The position numbers were made by a program, and so were the translations under genes. A stretch of DNA of 62,368 nt, from NCBI GenBank assembly GCA_002395925.1, contig DGVM01000043.1:1-62368 (forward strand). Reading direction: 5' to 3'. Origin of the DNA: Bacteroidales bacterium UBA4284 (GTDB lineage: Bacteria; Bacteroidota; Bacteroidia; Bacteroidales; UBA932). Positions 7,793 to 16,339 of this stretch are shown piece after piece. A model generated the notes under the pieces. That model was given only the letters and a program-made list of their open reading frames with translations, did no database searches and was not told the origin of the DNA. Each line of letters starts with the position of its first letter. The stretch's first letter is position 1.

Positions 7793-8881
7793 TCAGTAGG
7801 AGCGCCTCAGGACAAATTTCTCGGCCCTGCTGCCTTCCGCTATATCTGCTGCGTAGAATTCTCTTCTCGGATTCTCGTCCTTCAGTTTCATGCCGGTGAA
7901 CCATGCCATACCGATTTTGACTGCCGGTACGTCAATATAATTCACGTCGGTAAAAGTGCCCCGGCCTCCGGCTGCCTGCAGAAGAAGCACCGCTTCAGAT
8001 TTACAGTGCAGAGGGATGTTACCATCGTATTTATGTACGTCCGGGAGGTAGAATATCTCCGGGGTGGTGACCTCTATGCTATAGATTTCATCATCGGCGA
8101 ATCCTGCGCAGGCCACCTGCGTCCCATTGCTGCTGAATATGAGTTCGGTAATTTCAAAATCTTCCTCGGGTCCCTCTTCTACCGATGTCTTAACCTCTGT
8201 CTTGTCATATATTCCGGCCATGGATGCAGGTACGGCGGATGCTTTTCCAAACAGCTTTACGTCTCCGAATCCCTTTGGATTATAGGATGCTCCCTTACAA
8301 TTGAGGATGTGCGAATTAAAATCATTCTCGGAGAGCAGCTCAATACTTGTCATAGAAGACAAGGTCTTGTCTGAAGCGATGCACCATTCCTTTGCACCTT
8401 CGTGTGAGAAACGAATTGTGACAGAGATCTTTCCGTCGGATACAGGAGCTTTGCCAGCATAAACCGGCAGTCCGTCCTTGTCTCTGCAGATGTATCCCAA
8501 TACTGAAGCATCTGTCGTGATTTCCGAGGAAAGGAGAGCGTAAGGAACTGCCGAAGAACGTCCGACATTCCCGGAGACTTCGGAAACAGTAAACGGCGTT
8601 TCTACCTTTCCGACGGCCGGATCGCAGATGGTTTGCATTTTTTTGCCGACAGTAGCGGAAAGATGCTTTTCGATACTTTCCTTCATCTTGTTGAGGGCCT
8701 CCGATTGATCGTACTTGGGATCATCCATGTGAGCGTAGATCTCATCGAAATAAGCAATGGTGTACTGCTCGAGGCCGGCCAGGGGGGCTTTGGATGAAGA
8801 TCCCTTACCTCCTGATGAGCCACAGGATACAATTGCCAGCAAGCCTGCGGCAAGTGCAATGGTGCTGATTAATTTTTTCAT
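7793..8881 (-). CDS. Lipoprotein of unknown function, 362 aa
   Basis: The head is basic and hydrophobic, then IVSCGSSGGKG, a clear lipobox (Cys about 20) followed by Gly/Ser, so it is probably outer-membrane attached. The rest is mostly predicted beta with no family that I recognise. Its stop is 40 bases from the stop of the esterase gene on the other strand. I see no good -7 box just before 8881. Confidence 0.7.
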   Translation of the reverse strand: MKKLISTIALAAGLLAIVSCGSSGGKGSSSKAPLAGLEQYTIAYFDEIYAHMDDPKYDQSEALNKMKESIEKHLSATVGKKMQTICDPAVGKVETPFTVSEVSGNVGRSSAVPYALLSSEITTDASVLGYICRDKDGLPVYAGKAPVSDGKISVTIRFSHEGAKEWCIASDKTLSSMTSIELLSENDFNSHILNCKGASYNPKGFGDVKLFGKASAVPASMAGIYDKTEVKTSVEEGPEEDFEITELIFSSNGTQVACAGFADDEIYSIEVTTPEIFYLPDVHKYDGNIPLHCKSEAVLLLQAAGGRGTFTDVNYIDVPAVKIGMAWFTGMKLKDENPRREFYAADIAEGSRAEKFVLRRSY

Positions 8882-8952
8882 GATGTCATTATTAAAACTC
8901 GTCTTGTACGGTCTTGAATGCGAGAAAGACTTCTCCGGTATTGGCAGCGGGC

Positions 8953-9198
8953 TCAGGCCTCCGCCTTGTCTTCCTTCTTGTCCTTGAGGCTCTCTATTTT
9001 TTCCTTGACTTCAGCAAGGGCTTCCTTGGCCTTTGGCGCAGCCTTGTCGTAGAGGTTCTTGGCGCTCTCCTTTACCTCATCGGCCATTTCGCTGAGCTTT
9101 TCACCTGCCTTGCCGGCAACGTACTTGATTTTTTCGTCGAGCGTGACTTTTCCGTCTCCGTTGAGATCTCTGGGATCATTGATGTTTTCTACTTCCAT
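8953..9198 (-). CDS. Small acidic/basic helical protein with one EF-hand-like loop
   Basis: An 81-aa protein without a signal peptide. Residues 11-22 (DLNGDGKVTLDE) fit a calcium-binding EF-hand or dockerin-type loop: D, N, D, K, then E at the last position. The rest is a long Lys/Glu/Ala amphipathic helix (KEALAEVKEKIESLKDK) of the kind seen in small stress or LEA-like proteins. It has its own promoter (9221-9228), so it is likely real despite its size. The role is unknown. Confidence 0.65.
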   Translation of the reverse strand: MEVENINDPRDLNGDGKVTLDEKIKYVAGKAGEKLSEMADEVKESAKNLYDKAAPKAKEALAEVKEKIESLKDKKEDKAEA

Positions 9199-9220
9199 AA
9201 TACGTTATTTTTATGTTTCC

Positions 9221-9228
9221 GAAAGATA
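9221..9228 (-). promoter_or_regulatory. -7 box TATCTTTC for the 81-aa gene
   Basis: It differs from the consensus only in the last base and lies 22 bases before the ATG at 9198. Confidence 0.45.
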
Positions 9229-9284
9229 AGAAAAAACTGCATAAGTTCGAAAAAAGTAAAAACGCGCCTCCGGCGAGCAACTGA

Positions 9285-11225
9285 TTATCCTTGCTCGCAG
9301 ACGAAGCGGAAGAACGGCTCTATCTCGCGTCGCGAGCCGAAGCGCGCGATGAAAACCTGGTTGCCCAGGGCGTCCGACAGGGCGTCGGGCATGCGTCGGC
9401 ACATGCATATCGAGTCGCCGTAGCGGGAAAGGACCTCGTCGTGGGAGTGGACGTAGCTGTGTGAATCCCGGCGGCTTGCATAAGCGCACCAATACTGTTC
9501 ACCAGCGCCCTTGCGCCTCTGGTCGAAGGCCACCATGTCGGCCCATATCTGATAGACGTCGGTGCTGTGGGCGAAATTCATCATGTCGGGGGTATAGCCT
9601 CCTGCGGGGCGCATGTTGACCTCAAGCCCCACAAAATCGCCTTTCTTCCCGAGTCCCTCGCGGTCGCGGTCGAGCTTGAAGAACTCCAGATGCACGAATC
9701 GGCTTGTAATGCCGAAGGCCTTGACCGTGCGCCTTCCTATGCGGGACAGTGCTGCGGGAACGTCGCGCTCTATGTAGTAGCAGCTGTCGAGATTTCCGTG
9801 CACGATATCCATGATGGGCGTAGGATACACACCCATGGACTCAAAAAGGGGTTCTCCCTTGGAGTCGTAGATGGCGTCGTACGATGTGAGCAGCCCGGTT
9901 ATGAACTCTTCGACCACGAAAGCGCCGTAATCGGAGGCGTGCACATCGAACCAGTAGCGAAGTTGCTCCTCGCTGCAGATTTTGCTTGTGCCGCTGGCTC
10001 CTACGCCGTTATCGGGCTTGGCAATGATGGGGTATCCGGTCTTGCGGGCAAATGCCAGTACGGCTTTAAGTCCCTCTGAGGCTTTGATTTGGCGGGCCGT
10101 GGGGATGCCGCCGGCCGCATACGCTTTCTTCATCTCCGACTTCTCCTTGATGAGCGAGATGCGGTCGGTATGAATGCCGCTGGGCACGTTGAAGTCGGTG
10201 CGCAGGCGCGCGTCCTGCTCGAGCCAGTATTCGTTGTTTGACTCAATCCAGTCGATGCGTCCGTAGCGGTGGGCGAACCATGCTACGGCGCGATAGACTT
10301 CGTCATAATCTTCCAGGTTGCGTACCTGATAATAGTCGGTGAGTGCCTCGCGAAGCTCCTGAGTGAGTTCGCCTGCAGGCGCGTCCGCAATACCCAGCAC
10401 ATTTGCACCGTTGGCCCTGAGGCCTGCGCAGAAATGGCTGTAGGTCTGCGGGAAATGGGGGGAAATGAAAACTACGTTCATAAAGGTATACACTTGATTT
10501 TCACTACATATTTGACGCATGCGGCCGTTGGAAATCTCCCATGCGGTGCCGTGCAGCCGGGCCCTTCCGTCTTTCTGGATTATGTATCCGCCGTCGGGGA
10601 AGGTGTAGAATGAATGGTTCCAGCTGTCGGGGAAGACAACGTCTTCAAAGAGCCTCCGGCCGTCGATTATCGAGTCCCTTACCTGATGATAGTGCGGGAC
10701 GATCTGTATTTCTGTAAGTCCCAGGCCGGACAGCCAGCGCCGGTACTGCGGATCCGTGGCTTCTCCGGGCATCTCGGGGTGGGAGTAAACTCGTCCGGCG
10801 CAATTCATGCTGCCGGCGCTGCAGCCCATTACCAGGCCGTCGAAGCTCGTCAGGAGCCCTTTGAGTCCGATTTCGTGGATGAAGCGGTTCTGGGTGGGAA
10901 CGTGCCCTCCGCACAGGACAATCCAGTCGGCCTTGCGTACCAGAAGGGGAGCCTGGGCGGCGTTGCGACGGTCGAGCATAATGATTTCCGCCGGCTCGAT
11001 GCCGGAATTGACCACGCAACGGGTCATGCCCTCCAACACGCTGTCCGTAAAGGCCATGTCGTCGGGTGCGGCGCTCACCATCAAAACTCTGAGGCCACCG
11101 TCAGCACGCCCCGGACGCCTGCAGGCAAGTCCGAGTTCGGATTTGACGGTGGCCAGAAAGCCATTGTCTTCTGTAAAGCGGTCTTCCCCGTATCGGGTAG
11201 GACTTCCTGTAAGGATGAGTGTCAT
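9285..11225 (-). CDS. Peptidase S51 domain fused to an ATP-grasp ligase domain
   Basis: One open frame of 646 aa. Residues 1-245 are a peptidase S51 (dipeptidase E/cyanophycinase-type) domain: LCGGH, nucleophile Ser 137 in GCSAGS, and histidines in PHYHQVRD. Residues 249-646 are an ATP-grasp domain with [15 protein letters not shown] (ATP loop), FVVEEFITG and [12 protein letters not shown] (metal-binding E and N). The second half begins at a Met (10481) with the head [11 protein letters not shown] that I know as the start of a separate Bacteroidota protein. The joint (about 10481-10520) is AT-rich and holds TAG TGA in a neighbouring frame, so the join may be recent or a sequence error. The start ATG overlaps the aspS stop (ATGA). 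S51 enzymes cut Asp or isopeptide bonds; ATP-grasp enzymes make amide bonds. The product is unknown. Confidence 0.85.
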   Translation of the reverse strand: MTLILTGSPTRYGEDRFTEDNGFLATVKSELGLACRRPGRADGGLRVLMVSAAPDDMAFTDSVLEGMTRCVVNSGIEPAEIIMLDRRNAAQAPLLVRKADWIVLCGGHVPTQNRFIHEIGLKGLLTSFDGLVMGCSAGSMNCAGRVYSHPEMPGEATDPQYRRWLSGLGLTEIQIVPHYHQVRDSIIDGRRLFEDVVFPDSWNHSFYTFPDGGYIIQKDGRARLHGTAWEISNGRMRQICSENQVYTFMNVVFISPHFPQTYSHFCAGLRANGANVLGIADAPAGELTQELREALTDYYQVRNLEDYDEVYRAVAWFAHRYGRIDWIESNNEYWLEQDARLRTDFNVPSGIHTDRISLIKEKSEMKKAYAAGGIPTARQIKASEGLKAVLAFARKTGYPIIAKPDNGVGASGTSKICSEEQLRYWFDVHASDYGAFVVEEFITGLLTSYDAIYDSKGEPLFESMGVYPTPIMDIVHGNLDSCYYIERDVPAALSRIGRRTVKAFGITSRFVHLEFFKLDRDREGLGKKGDFVGLEVNMRPAGGYTPDMMNFAHSTDVYQIWADMVAFDQRRKGAGEQYWCAYASRRDSHSYVHSHDEVLSRYGDSICMCRRMPDALSDALGNQVFIARFGSRREIEPFFRFVCEQG

Positions 11226-12988
11226 TCTTTGACGGTAGATGCGAGGAACAGCTCCTCCATCTGGGCGTCGTCTATCTTGCTCGGCGAGTCTATCATGACG
11301 TCGCGGCCCTGGTTGTTCTTGGGGAAGGCGATGTAGTCGCGGATGGTCTCCTGACCGCCGAAGAGGGCGCACACACGGTCGAAGCCGAATGCGAGGCCTC
11401 CGTGAGGCGGGGCGCCGAACTTGAAGGCGTTGATGATGAAGCCGAACTTGTATTCCGCTTCCTCGGGGCCGATGCCCAGCACCTCGAACATCCTCTTCTG
11501 CATGTCGGCATTGTGGATACGGATGGAGCCGCCGCCGAGCTCGGTGCCGTTGAGCACGAAGTCGTATGCATTGGCGCACACCCTCTCCAGATCTTCTTTC
11601 TTGTCGGAATAGAACCACTTTTCGTGCTCCGGCTTGGGTGCGGTGAAGGGGTGGTGCATCGCATAGAAGCGTCCGTCCTCTTCGCTCCACTCGAGCAGCG
11701 GGAAGTCCACTATCCACAGGGGAGCGAATACGTGAGGGTCACGAAGTCCGAGACGGTTGCCCATTTCGATACGCAGCACGCCCAGACGGGTCTGGGTCTT
11801 GCGCTTGTCGCCGCAAAGCAGCAGCAGAAGGTCTCCGGTGCCTGCGCCGCATGCCGCTGCGACTTCCTGCAGCTTCTCGGGGGTATAGAACTTGTCCACG
11901 CTGGACTTCACGCTTCCGTCGGCGTTGAGCTTGACGTACACGAGGCCCGCCGCTCCCACCTGGGGACGCTTGACCCATTCGGTGAGCTCGTCGAGCTGCT
12001 TGCGGGTGTATTCAGCGCAGCCGGGAACGGCGATGGCGCCGACGTATGCCGAATTGTCGAAGACCCCGAAGCCGCATCCCTGCACCAGGGACGTAACTTC
12101 GTGGATTTCCATGCCGAAACGGATGTCGGGCTTGTCGGAGCCGTATTTGTCCATGGCGTCGTACCAGCTCATGCGGGGAAGGGGATTGGGGATGTCGACG
12201 CCGAGTGCGTTCTTGAACATCTGCCTCATCATGCCTTCGAAGGTGCCCAGCACGTCCTCCTGCTCCACGAAGCTCATCTCGCAGTCGATCTGGGTGAATT
12301 CGGGCTGACGGTCGGCGCGCAGGTCTTCGTCGCGGAAGCACCTGACAATCTGGAAGTAACGGTCGTACCCTGCGACCATGAGCAGCTGCTTGAAGGTCTG
12401 AGGGCTTTGCGGGAGGGCGTAGAAGGTGCCGGGGTTCATGCGGGAAGGGACCACGAAGTCGCGCGCTCCTTCGGGAGTGGACTTGATGAGGTACGGGGTC
12501 TCTATTTCCATGAAGCCCTGGCCGTCAAGGTAGGTACGGATTTCCTGGGCGAGACGGTGCCTCAGGGCGAGTGCCCTCTGCAGGGGCGGACGCCTCAGGT
12601 CGAGGTAACGGTACTTGGCCCTCAGGTCTTCGCCGCCGTCGGAATTCTCCTCGATGGTGAAGGGCGGAACGGCCGATTTGTTGAGTATGTTGATGCCGGA
12701 AACCTTGATTTCGATGTCTCCGGTGGGCATTTTGCTGTTCTTGCTCTCGCGCTCCAGTACTTCTCCGTTTACCTGTATGACGAACTCGCGGCCAATGCTG
12801 GCGGCGGTCTCTACAAGGGCCGGATCGGCATCGGCTTCAACTACCAGCTGCGTGATGCCGTAGCGGTCGCGCAGGTCTATGAATGTCATGCCTCCGAGTT
12901 TGCGGGATTTCTGCACCCACCCCGCGAGGGTTACTGTCTTGCCTTTGTCGGCTATGCGGAGCTGTCCGCAAGTGTGCGTTCTGTACAT
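11222..12988 (-). CDS. aspS: Aspartyl-tRNA synthetase
   Basis: A 588-aa class II synthetase that charges tRNA-Asp. The N-terminal OB-fold anticodon domain ([10 protein letters not shown]..., VTLAGWV) is followed by the catalytic core: FMEIETPYL (motif 1), [20 protein letters not shown] (motif 2), a bacterial GAD insertion (about 290-420) and [12 protein letters not shown] (motif 3). The length and insertion are those of bacterial-type AspRS. It lies 15 bases behind the PII gene and overlaps the S51/ATP-grasp gene, so it seems to be carried on the mRNA started at 15264-15271. Confidence 0.97.
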   Translation of the reverse strand: MYRTHTCGQLRIADKGKTVTLAGWVQKSRKLGGMTFIDLRDRYGITQLVVEADADPALVETAASIGREFVIQVNGEVLERESKNSKMPTGDIEIKVSGINILNKSAVPPFTIEENSDGGEDLRAKYRYLDLRRPPLQRALALRHRLAQEIRTYLDGQGFMEIETPYLIKSTPEGARDFVVPSRMNPGTFYALPQSPQTFKQLLMVAGYDRYFQIVRCFRDEDLRADRQPEFTQIDCEMSFVEQEDVLGTFEGMMRQMFKNALGVDIPNPLPRMSWYDAMDKYGSDKPDIRFGMEIHEVTSLVQGCGFGVFDNSAYVGAIAVPGCAEYTRKQLDELTEWVKRPQVGAAGLVYVKLNADGSVKSSVDKFYTPEKLQEVAAACGAGTGDLLLLLCGDKRKTQTRLGVLRIEMGNRLGLRDPHVFAPLWIVDFPLLEWSEEDGRFYAMHHPFTAPKPEHEKWFYSDKKEDLERVCANAYDFVLNGTELGGGSIRIHNADMQKRMFEVLGIGPEEAEYKFGFIINAFKFGAPPHGGLAFGFDRVCALFGGQETIRDYIAFPKNNQGRDVMIDSPSKIDDAQMEELFLASTVKE

Positions 12989-13003
12989 ATAGTTTGTTCT
13001 TTA

Positions 13004-13312
13004 TCAGTCCATTTTTTCCAGGGTGGTACGCGTTACCGGTACCGAGAAAGCGATTCCCTGACCGTCGGTGGGCAGTCCGCTTTCCTTGTAGATGGTACGC
13101 ATGACTTCGTCTTTGATGTCTTCCGTTACAAGGATGAGCACCAGCTCCTTGTTGGGCTGTATGCTGATGTTGAAGAATTCTTCGGCCTCGGGGTTCGCGG
13201 TGCCGCGTCCCTTGATTACCGTGCCGCCGCGGGCTCCTGCCTTGCGTGCAGCCTCGGCGACGTTCTGTGAAAAGCCTGCGTTGACTATGCAGATGATAAG
13301 TTCGTGTTTCAT
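13004..13312 (-). CDS. PII-type signalling protein
   Basis: A 102-aa protein. MKHELIICIVNAGFSQNVAEAARKAG, GGTVIKGRG, KELVLILVTED and GIAFSVPV follow the beta-alpha-beta order of PII (GlnB-like) trimers. The T-loop region is short, and the usual uridylylated tyrosine is not evident. It directly follows a DUF1538 membrane protein gene and a second small protein gene. PII proteins often bind and gate a membrane transporter coded beside them (as GlnK does AmtB); a similar role here is an inference. Confidence 0.8.
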   Translation of the reverse strand: MKHELIICIVNAGFSQNVAEAARKAGARGGTVIKGRGTANPEAEEFFNISIQPNKELVLILVTEDIKDEVMRTIYKESGLPTDGQGIAFSVPVTRTTLEKMD

Positions 13313-13316
13313 AGGG

Positions 13317-13688
13317 CTATGCCTCCTTGTCTACGGTTGTTTTTTCGTTGCTTAGGAATCCGAATACCAGCGTGCCTATTATGCTGGAGAGAGGTACGGT
13401 GAACGCCAGGGCGTTATACTCGTCCCCTTTGGCGATTTTCTCCGAAAAGTCGTCGATGAGGCCCTTGGCCTCGTCTTCGCGTACGGTTCCGATTATGAGC
13501 GTGCGGGGTTTGCCCGAAAGTCCGAGCGAGTTGAGAATCAGGTGGTTGACCCCCGAAGCAGGCGTATGGAACTGCATGTTGACCTGATGCGACTGCACGA
13601 TGCTTGTGTAGTACGCGGCCTTTTTGTTCTTTACTACGGCGATGAACAGCTCCAGCTTCACCGGCGCTATGTTTCTTGTATCGCTCAT
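13317..13688 (-). CDS. Small protein beside PII, probable PII-like fold
   Basis: A 123-aa protein. VKLELFIAVVKNKKAAYYTSIVQ, then NHLILNSLGL, RTLIIGTVRED and YNALAFTVPLSSIIG run beta-alpha-beta-beta-alpha-beta as in PII proteins, but the identity is weak and I do not know the family by name. It overlaps the DUF1538 gene by 4 bases and lies 4 bases before the PII gene, so the three are surely made together. Confidence 0.65.
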   Translation of the reverse strand: MSDTRNIAPVKLELFIAVVKNKKAAYYTSIVQSHQVNMQFHTPASGVNHLILNSLGLSGKPRTLIIGTVREDEAKGLIDDFSEKIAKGDEYNALAFTVPLSSIIGTLVFGFLSNEKTTVDKEA

Positions 13689-15232
13689 TGGAAGTAGATT
13701 ATTTGGTCGTCTGAAGCTTCGAGTATGCGGCGCATGGCCACCTTCTTGCGGCGGCGTACGCTCATCACGGACTTGAAGCCGAGCGACTGGATTGTAATGA
13801 GAGGGGTCATGGCCACCATGGCCACCACGCCGAAAGCAAAGTCCATCACCGCCGATTCTCCCTGCATCGACATGCAGGTACCGATTACCATCGGCAGGAT
13901 GAAACTGGATGTCAGAGGACCGCTGGCGACGCCGCCGGAGTCGAAGGCTATCGCCGTATAAAGCTTTGGTACAAAGAACGAAAGCGCCAGGGAAATGAGG
14001 TATCCGGGCACCAGGTAATAGAGCACCGAGAAACCGAAGTACACCCTGAGCACCGAAAGTCCGATGGATACACCTACGCCGAGCGACAGGGCTATCATCA
14101 TCTGCTTGCGCGACACCTCGCCGCCGGTGATTTCCTCCACCTGATTGTTGAGGACGTGGACGGCCGGTTCCGCAAGCACCACCACGTTGCCAATGATGAA
14201 CGCCAGGCCTGTGATTAGCAGCGGATGTGCCTCTCCGAGATGCACTCCGATCTTGTATCCTATGGGCATGTAGGCCATCTCGACGGCGGCAAGGAATAAC
14301 ACAAGTCCGACCAGTGTGTAAGCAGCACCTATCAGCACCTGCACCAGTTTGTTCCAGGGGAGTTTGAGGATGATGAACTGAAGGATGAAGAATACGCCCA
14401 GGATGAGCAGCAGCGACTGTCCGACGTCGGCCGTCTTTTCCAGGAACAACATTCCTACACCCTCGTCGAGGAGTGCGCCCATTGAGTAATCGGGCACGCT
14501 GTATTCCATGTTCCCGGTGGACAGCAGGGACAGTAGCAGCACTGCCAGGATGGGGCCGACGGAACAGAGGGCGATGAGGCCGAAGCTGTTTTCGCTGGCG
14601 TTCCGGCCGCCGATGGTCATGGCTATACCTACTCCCAGAGCCATTATGAACGGCACCGTTATGGGACCGGTTGTGACGCCGCCCGAGTCGAAGGACAGTG
14701 CCAGCATCGAACCCTTACCGCCCTGAATGAGCAGCGCCACGATGCAGAACAGCATCATGTACAGGAACATCAGTATGGAGGGGAGTTCCAGATGCAGGAT
14801 GATTTTGTAAACTCCGAGAAGCAGCAGCAGGCCCACTCCGGCGCCTACGGTGTAGATAAGTAGTTTGCCGTTCATCAGTGCACTCACCTGTTCGGCAAGG
14901 ACCGACAGGTCGGGTTCGGCCACGGTGATGAGCACTCCCATCACAAGGCTCACTCCGAGCAGCACGCCTATCTTGCGGGACTTGGTGAGACCTTCTCCGA
15001 TATACTGTCCCATGGGCGTCATGGCGAGGTCGGCACCCAGGTTGAAGAGGCTTATGCCTATGATTAACAGGATGGTGGCAATGATGAACACCACCATTTC
15101 GTGCGACGTGATATCAACCCAGGGCGTCACGGAAAGTGCAAAGACGATCAGGCTGATGGGAAGGACCGACAGCACCGATTCCTTGAACTTTTCGAGCAGT
15201 GAGTGCCATATGCTTTTGGATATTTTTTCCAT
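13685..15232 (-). CDS. DUF1538 membrane protein, internally duplicated
   Basis: A 515-aa protein with about 12-14 hydrophobic segments. It is built of two copies of one unit: three landmarks repeat 249-250 residues apart (MTPMGQYIG near 71 and YMPIGYKIG near 321; AEPDLSVL near 105 and AEPAVHVL near 354; FDSGGVTTGP at 181 and FDSGGVASGP at 430). DUF1538 proteins are uncharacterised. The FDSGGV loops look like paired substrate or ion sites of an inverted-repeat transporter (inference). First gene of the chain DUF1538, small protein, PII, aspS, S51/ATP-grasp. Confidence 0.85.
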   Translation of the reverse strand: MEKISKSIWHSLLEKFKESVLSVLPISLIVFALSVTPWVDITSHEMVVFIIATILLIIGISLFNLGADLAMTPMGQYIGEGLTKSRKIGVLLGVSLVMGVLITVAEPDLSVLAEQVSALMNGKLLIYTVGAGVGLLLLLGVYKIILHLELPSILMFLYMMLFCIVALLIQGGKGSMLALSFDSGGVTTGPITVPFIMALGVGIAMTIGGRNASENSFGLIALCSVGPILAVLLLSLLSTGNMEYSVPDYSMGALLDEGVGMLFLEKTADVGQSLLLILGVFFILQFIILKLPWNKLVQVLIGAAYTLVGLVLFLAAVEMAYMPIGYKIGVHLGEAHPLLITGLAFIIGNVVVLAEPAVHVLNNQVEEITGGEVSRKQMMIALSLGVGVSIGLSVLRVYFGFSVLYYLVPGYLISLALSFFVPKLYTAIAFDSGGVASGPLTSSFILPMVIGTCMSMQGESAVMDFAFGVVAMVAMTPLITIQSLGFKSVMSVRRRKKVAMRRILEASDDQIIYFQ

Positions 15233-15263
15233 TTACTCTTCAATCATTGTACAGGAGCGGGTG

Positions 15264-15271
15264 CAAAGATA
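15264..15271 (-). promoter_or_regulatory. -7 box TATCTTTG for the DUF1538-PII-aspS chain
   Basis: A perfect match, 31 bases before the ATG at 15232. It is the only good leftward box I see for the whole 9.3-15.2 kb chain. Confidence 0.65.
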
Positions 15272-15286
15272 GTCATTTTATCGCAA

Positions 15287-16285
15287 TTATAGGTGCTCCA
15301 CCTCGGGGTGCAGGGAGATGCCGAAGCGCTCGTGGACAGTGGCTACGATGCGCCTCTCGAGCTCCAGTACGTCTGCAGGAGTTGCTGATCCCGTGGCGTT
15401 TACGAGCACCAGCGGCTGCTTGTCATAGACGGCCGCTCCTCCTTCGCTTTCTCCCTTGAGTCCGCATTGGTCGATTAGCCAGGCGGCGGGGACTTTGATC
15501 ATGCCGCCGGACAGCACGTAATGGGGTACGGTCTGGCCGGGAGCGGCGTTGCAAACCCGTACGAAGTCTGCCGCGCTGATGACAGGATTCTTGAAGAAAG
15601 ACCCGGCGCTGCCGGTTTCGGAGGGCTCCGGGAGCTTGCTCCGGCGGATGTCGGTTACAGCTTCCCGCACGGCCATTGGCGTAGAGGCGTCGATGCCCGC
15701 AAGTCCCTTGTACTCAAGCCTTGGCCTGGCCACACGGCTCACCCTCAGAAGTACTGAGGTGATTATGTAGCGGTCGCCGGATTCCTTGAACATCGACTCC
15801 CTGTAGCCGTAGCGGCATTGGTCCGTCGTGAACTTGCACTTTTTGCGCTCCTCCACGTCGAAACAGCTCACTCCGCTCACCAGGTCTTTGATTTCTACGC
15901 CATAAGCGCCTATGTTCTGCACTGCGGCGGCACCCATCTCGCCGGGAATGTGCGAGAGGTTCTCCGCTCCCCAGAGGCCGTGGCCGCAAAGCTGCCCGGC
16001 CACATCGTCCCAGCGCACGCCGGCGCCGACGACTACCGGCACCTCGTCGAGGCCCATGTCCACATACTTTATGTATCTGATTGCCGAATGCAGGATGGTT
16101 CCGGGAAAATCTTTGGTAAACAGAAGGTTGGAGCCCTCGCCGATGTGCTTGAGCGGCCGTGGCAGGCTGTCCCAGTCGAGCGAGACAAGCTCTTCCACGC
16201 TATCGTATTCCACAAAGCAGGCGCATTTGACTTTCATTCGGAAAGTGTTGTGTGCGCTCAGGTCGTAATCGTACTCTATTCTCAT
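15287..16285 (-). CDS. murB: UDP-N-acetylmuramate dehydrogenase
   Basis: A 332-aa flavoenzyme that reduces UDP-GlcNAc-enolpyruvate to UDP-MurNAc with NADPH. Seen: the FAD-binding stretch GEGSNLLF, GAAAVQNIGAYGVEI, CRYGYRESMFK (type I MurB tyrosine loop) and GSAGSFFKNP with the proton-donating Ser. The ATG at 16285 is preferred to an in-frame TTG three codons earlier, because that TTG lies in the -7 box. The start follows the box by only 6 bases. It is divergent from thrA. Confidence 0.95.
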   Translation of the reverse strand: MRIEYDYDLSAHNTFRMKVKCACFVEYDSVEELVSLDWDSLPRPLKHIGEGSNLLFTKDFPGTILHSAIRYIKYVDMGLDEVPVVVGAGVRWDDVAGQLCGHGLWGAENLSHIPGEMGAAAVQNIGAYGVEIKDLVSGVSCFDVEERKKCKFTTDQCRYGYRESMFKESGDRYIITSVLLRVSRVARPRLEYKGLAGIDASTPMAVREAVTDIRRSKLPEPSETGSAGSFFKNPVISAADFVRVCNAAPGQTVPHYVLSGGMIKVPAAWLIDQCGLKGESEGGAAVYDKQPLVLVNATGSATPADVLELERRIVATVHERFGISLHPEVEHL

Positions 16286-16291
16286 GTCACG

Positions 16292-16299
16292 CAAATATA
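16292..16299 (-). promoter_or_regulatory. -7 box TATATTTG for murB
   Basis: A perfect match, 6 bases before the murB ATG. The transcript would start about 1-3 bases before the start codon. Confidence 0.65.
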
Positions 16300-16311
16300 A
16301 AAAATAATCCC

Positions 16312-16319
16312 TATATTTG
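16312..16319 (+). promoter_or_regulatory. -7 box TATATTTG for the lysine operon
   Basis: A perfect match, 20 bases before the thrA ATG. It is back to back with the murB box (12 bases between them). There is no room for a leader peptide or lysine riboswitch before thrA. Confidence 0.65.
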
Positions 16320-16339
16320 TTTGATTACACTGATACCGT

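Noticed and set aside
11219..13270. A 2-kb open frame on the plus strand opposite aspS
   Set aside because: It is the antisense shadow of aspS and the PII gene; no family motif, promoter or signal, and the codons mirror the real genes.
16286..16339. A lysine riboswitch or leader peptide before thrA
   Set aside because: Only 20 bases lie between the promoter box and the ATG.
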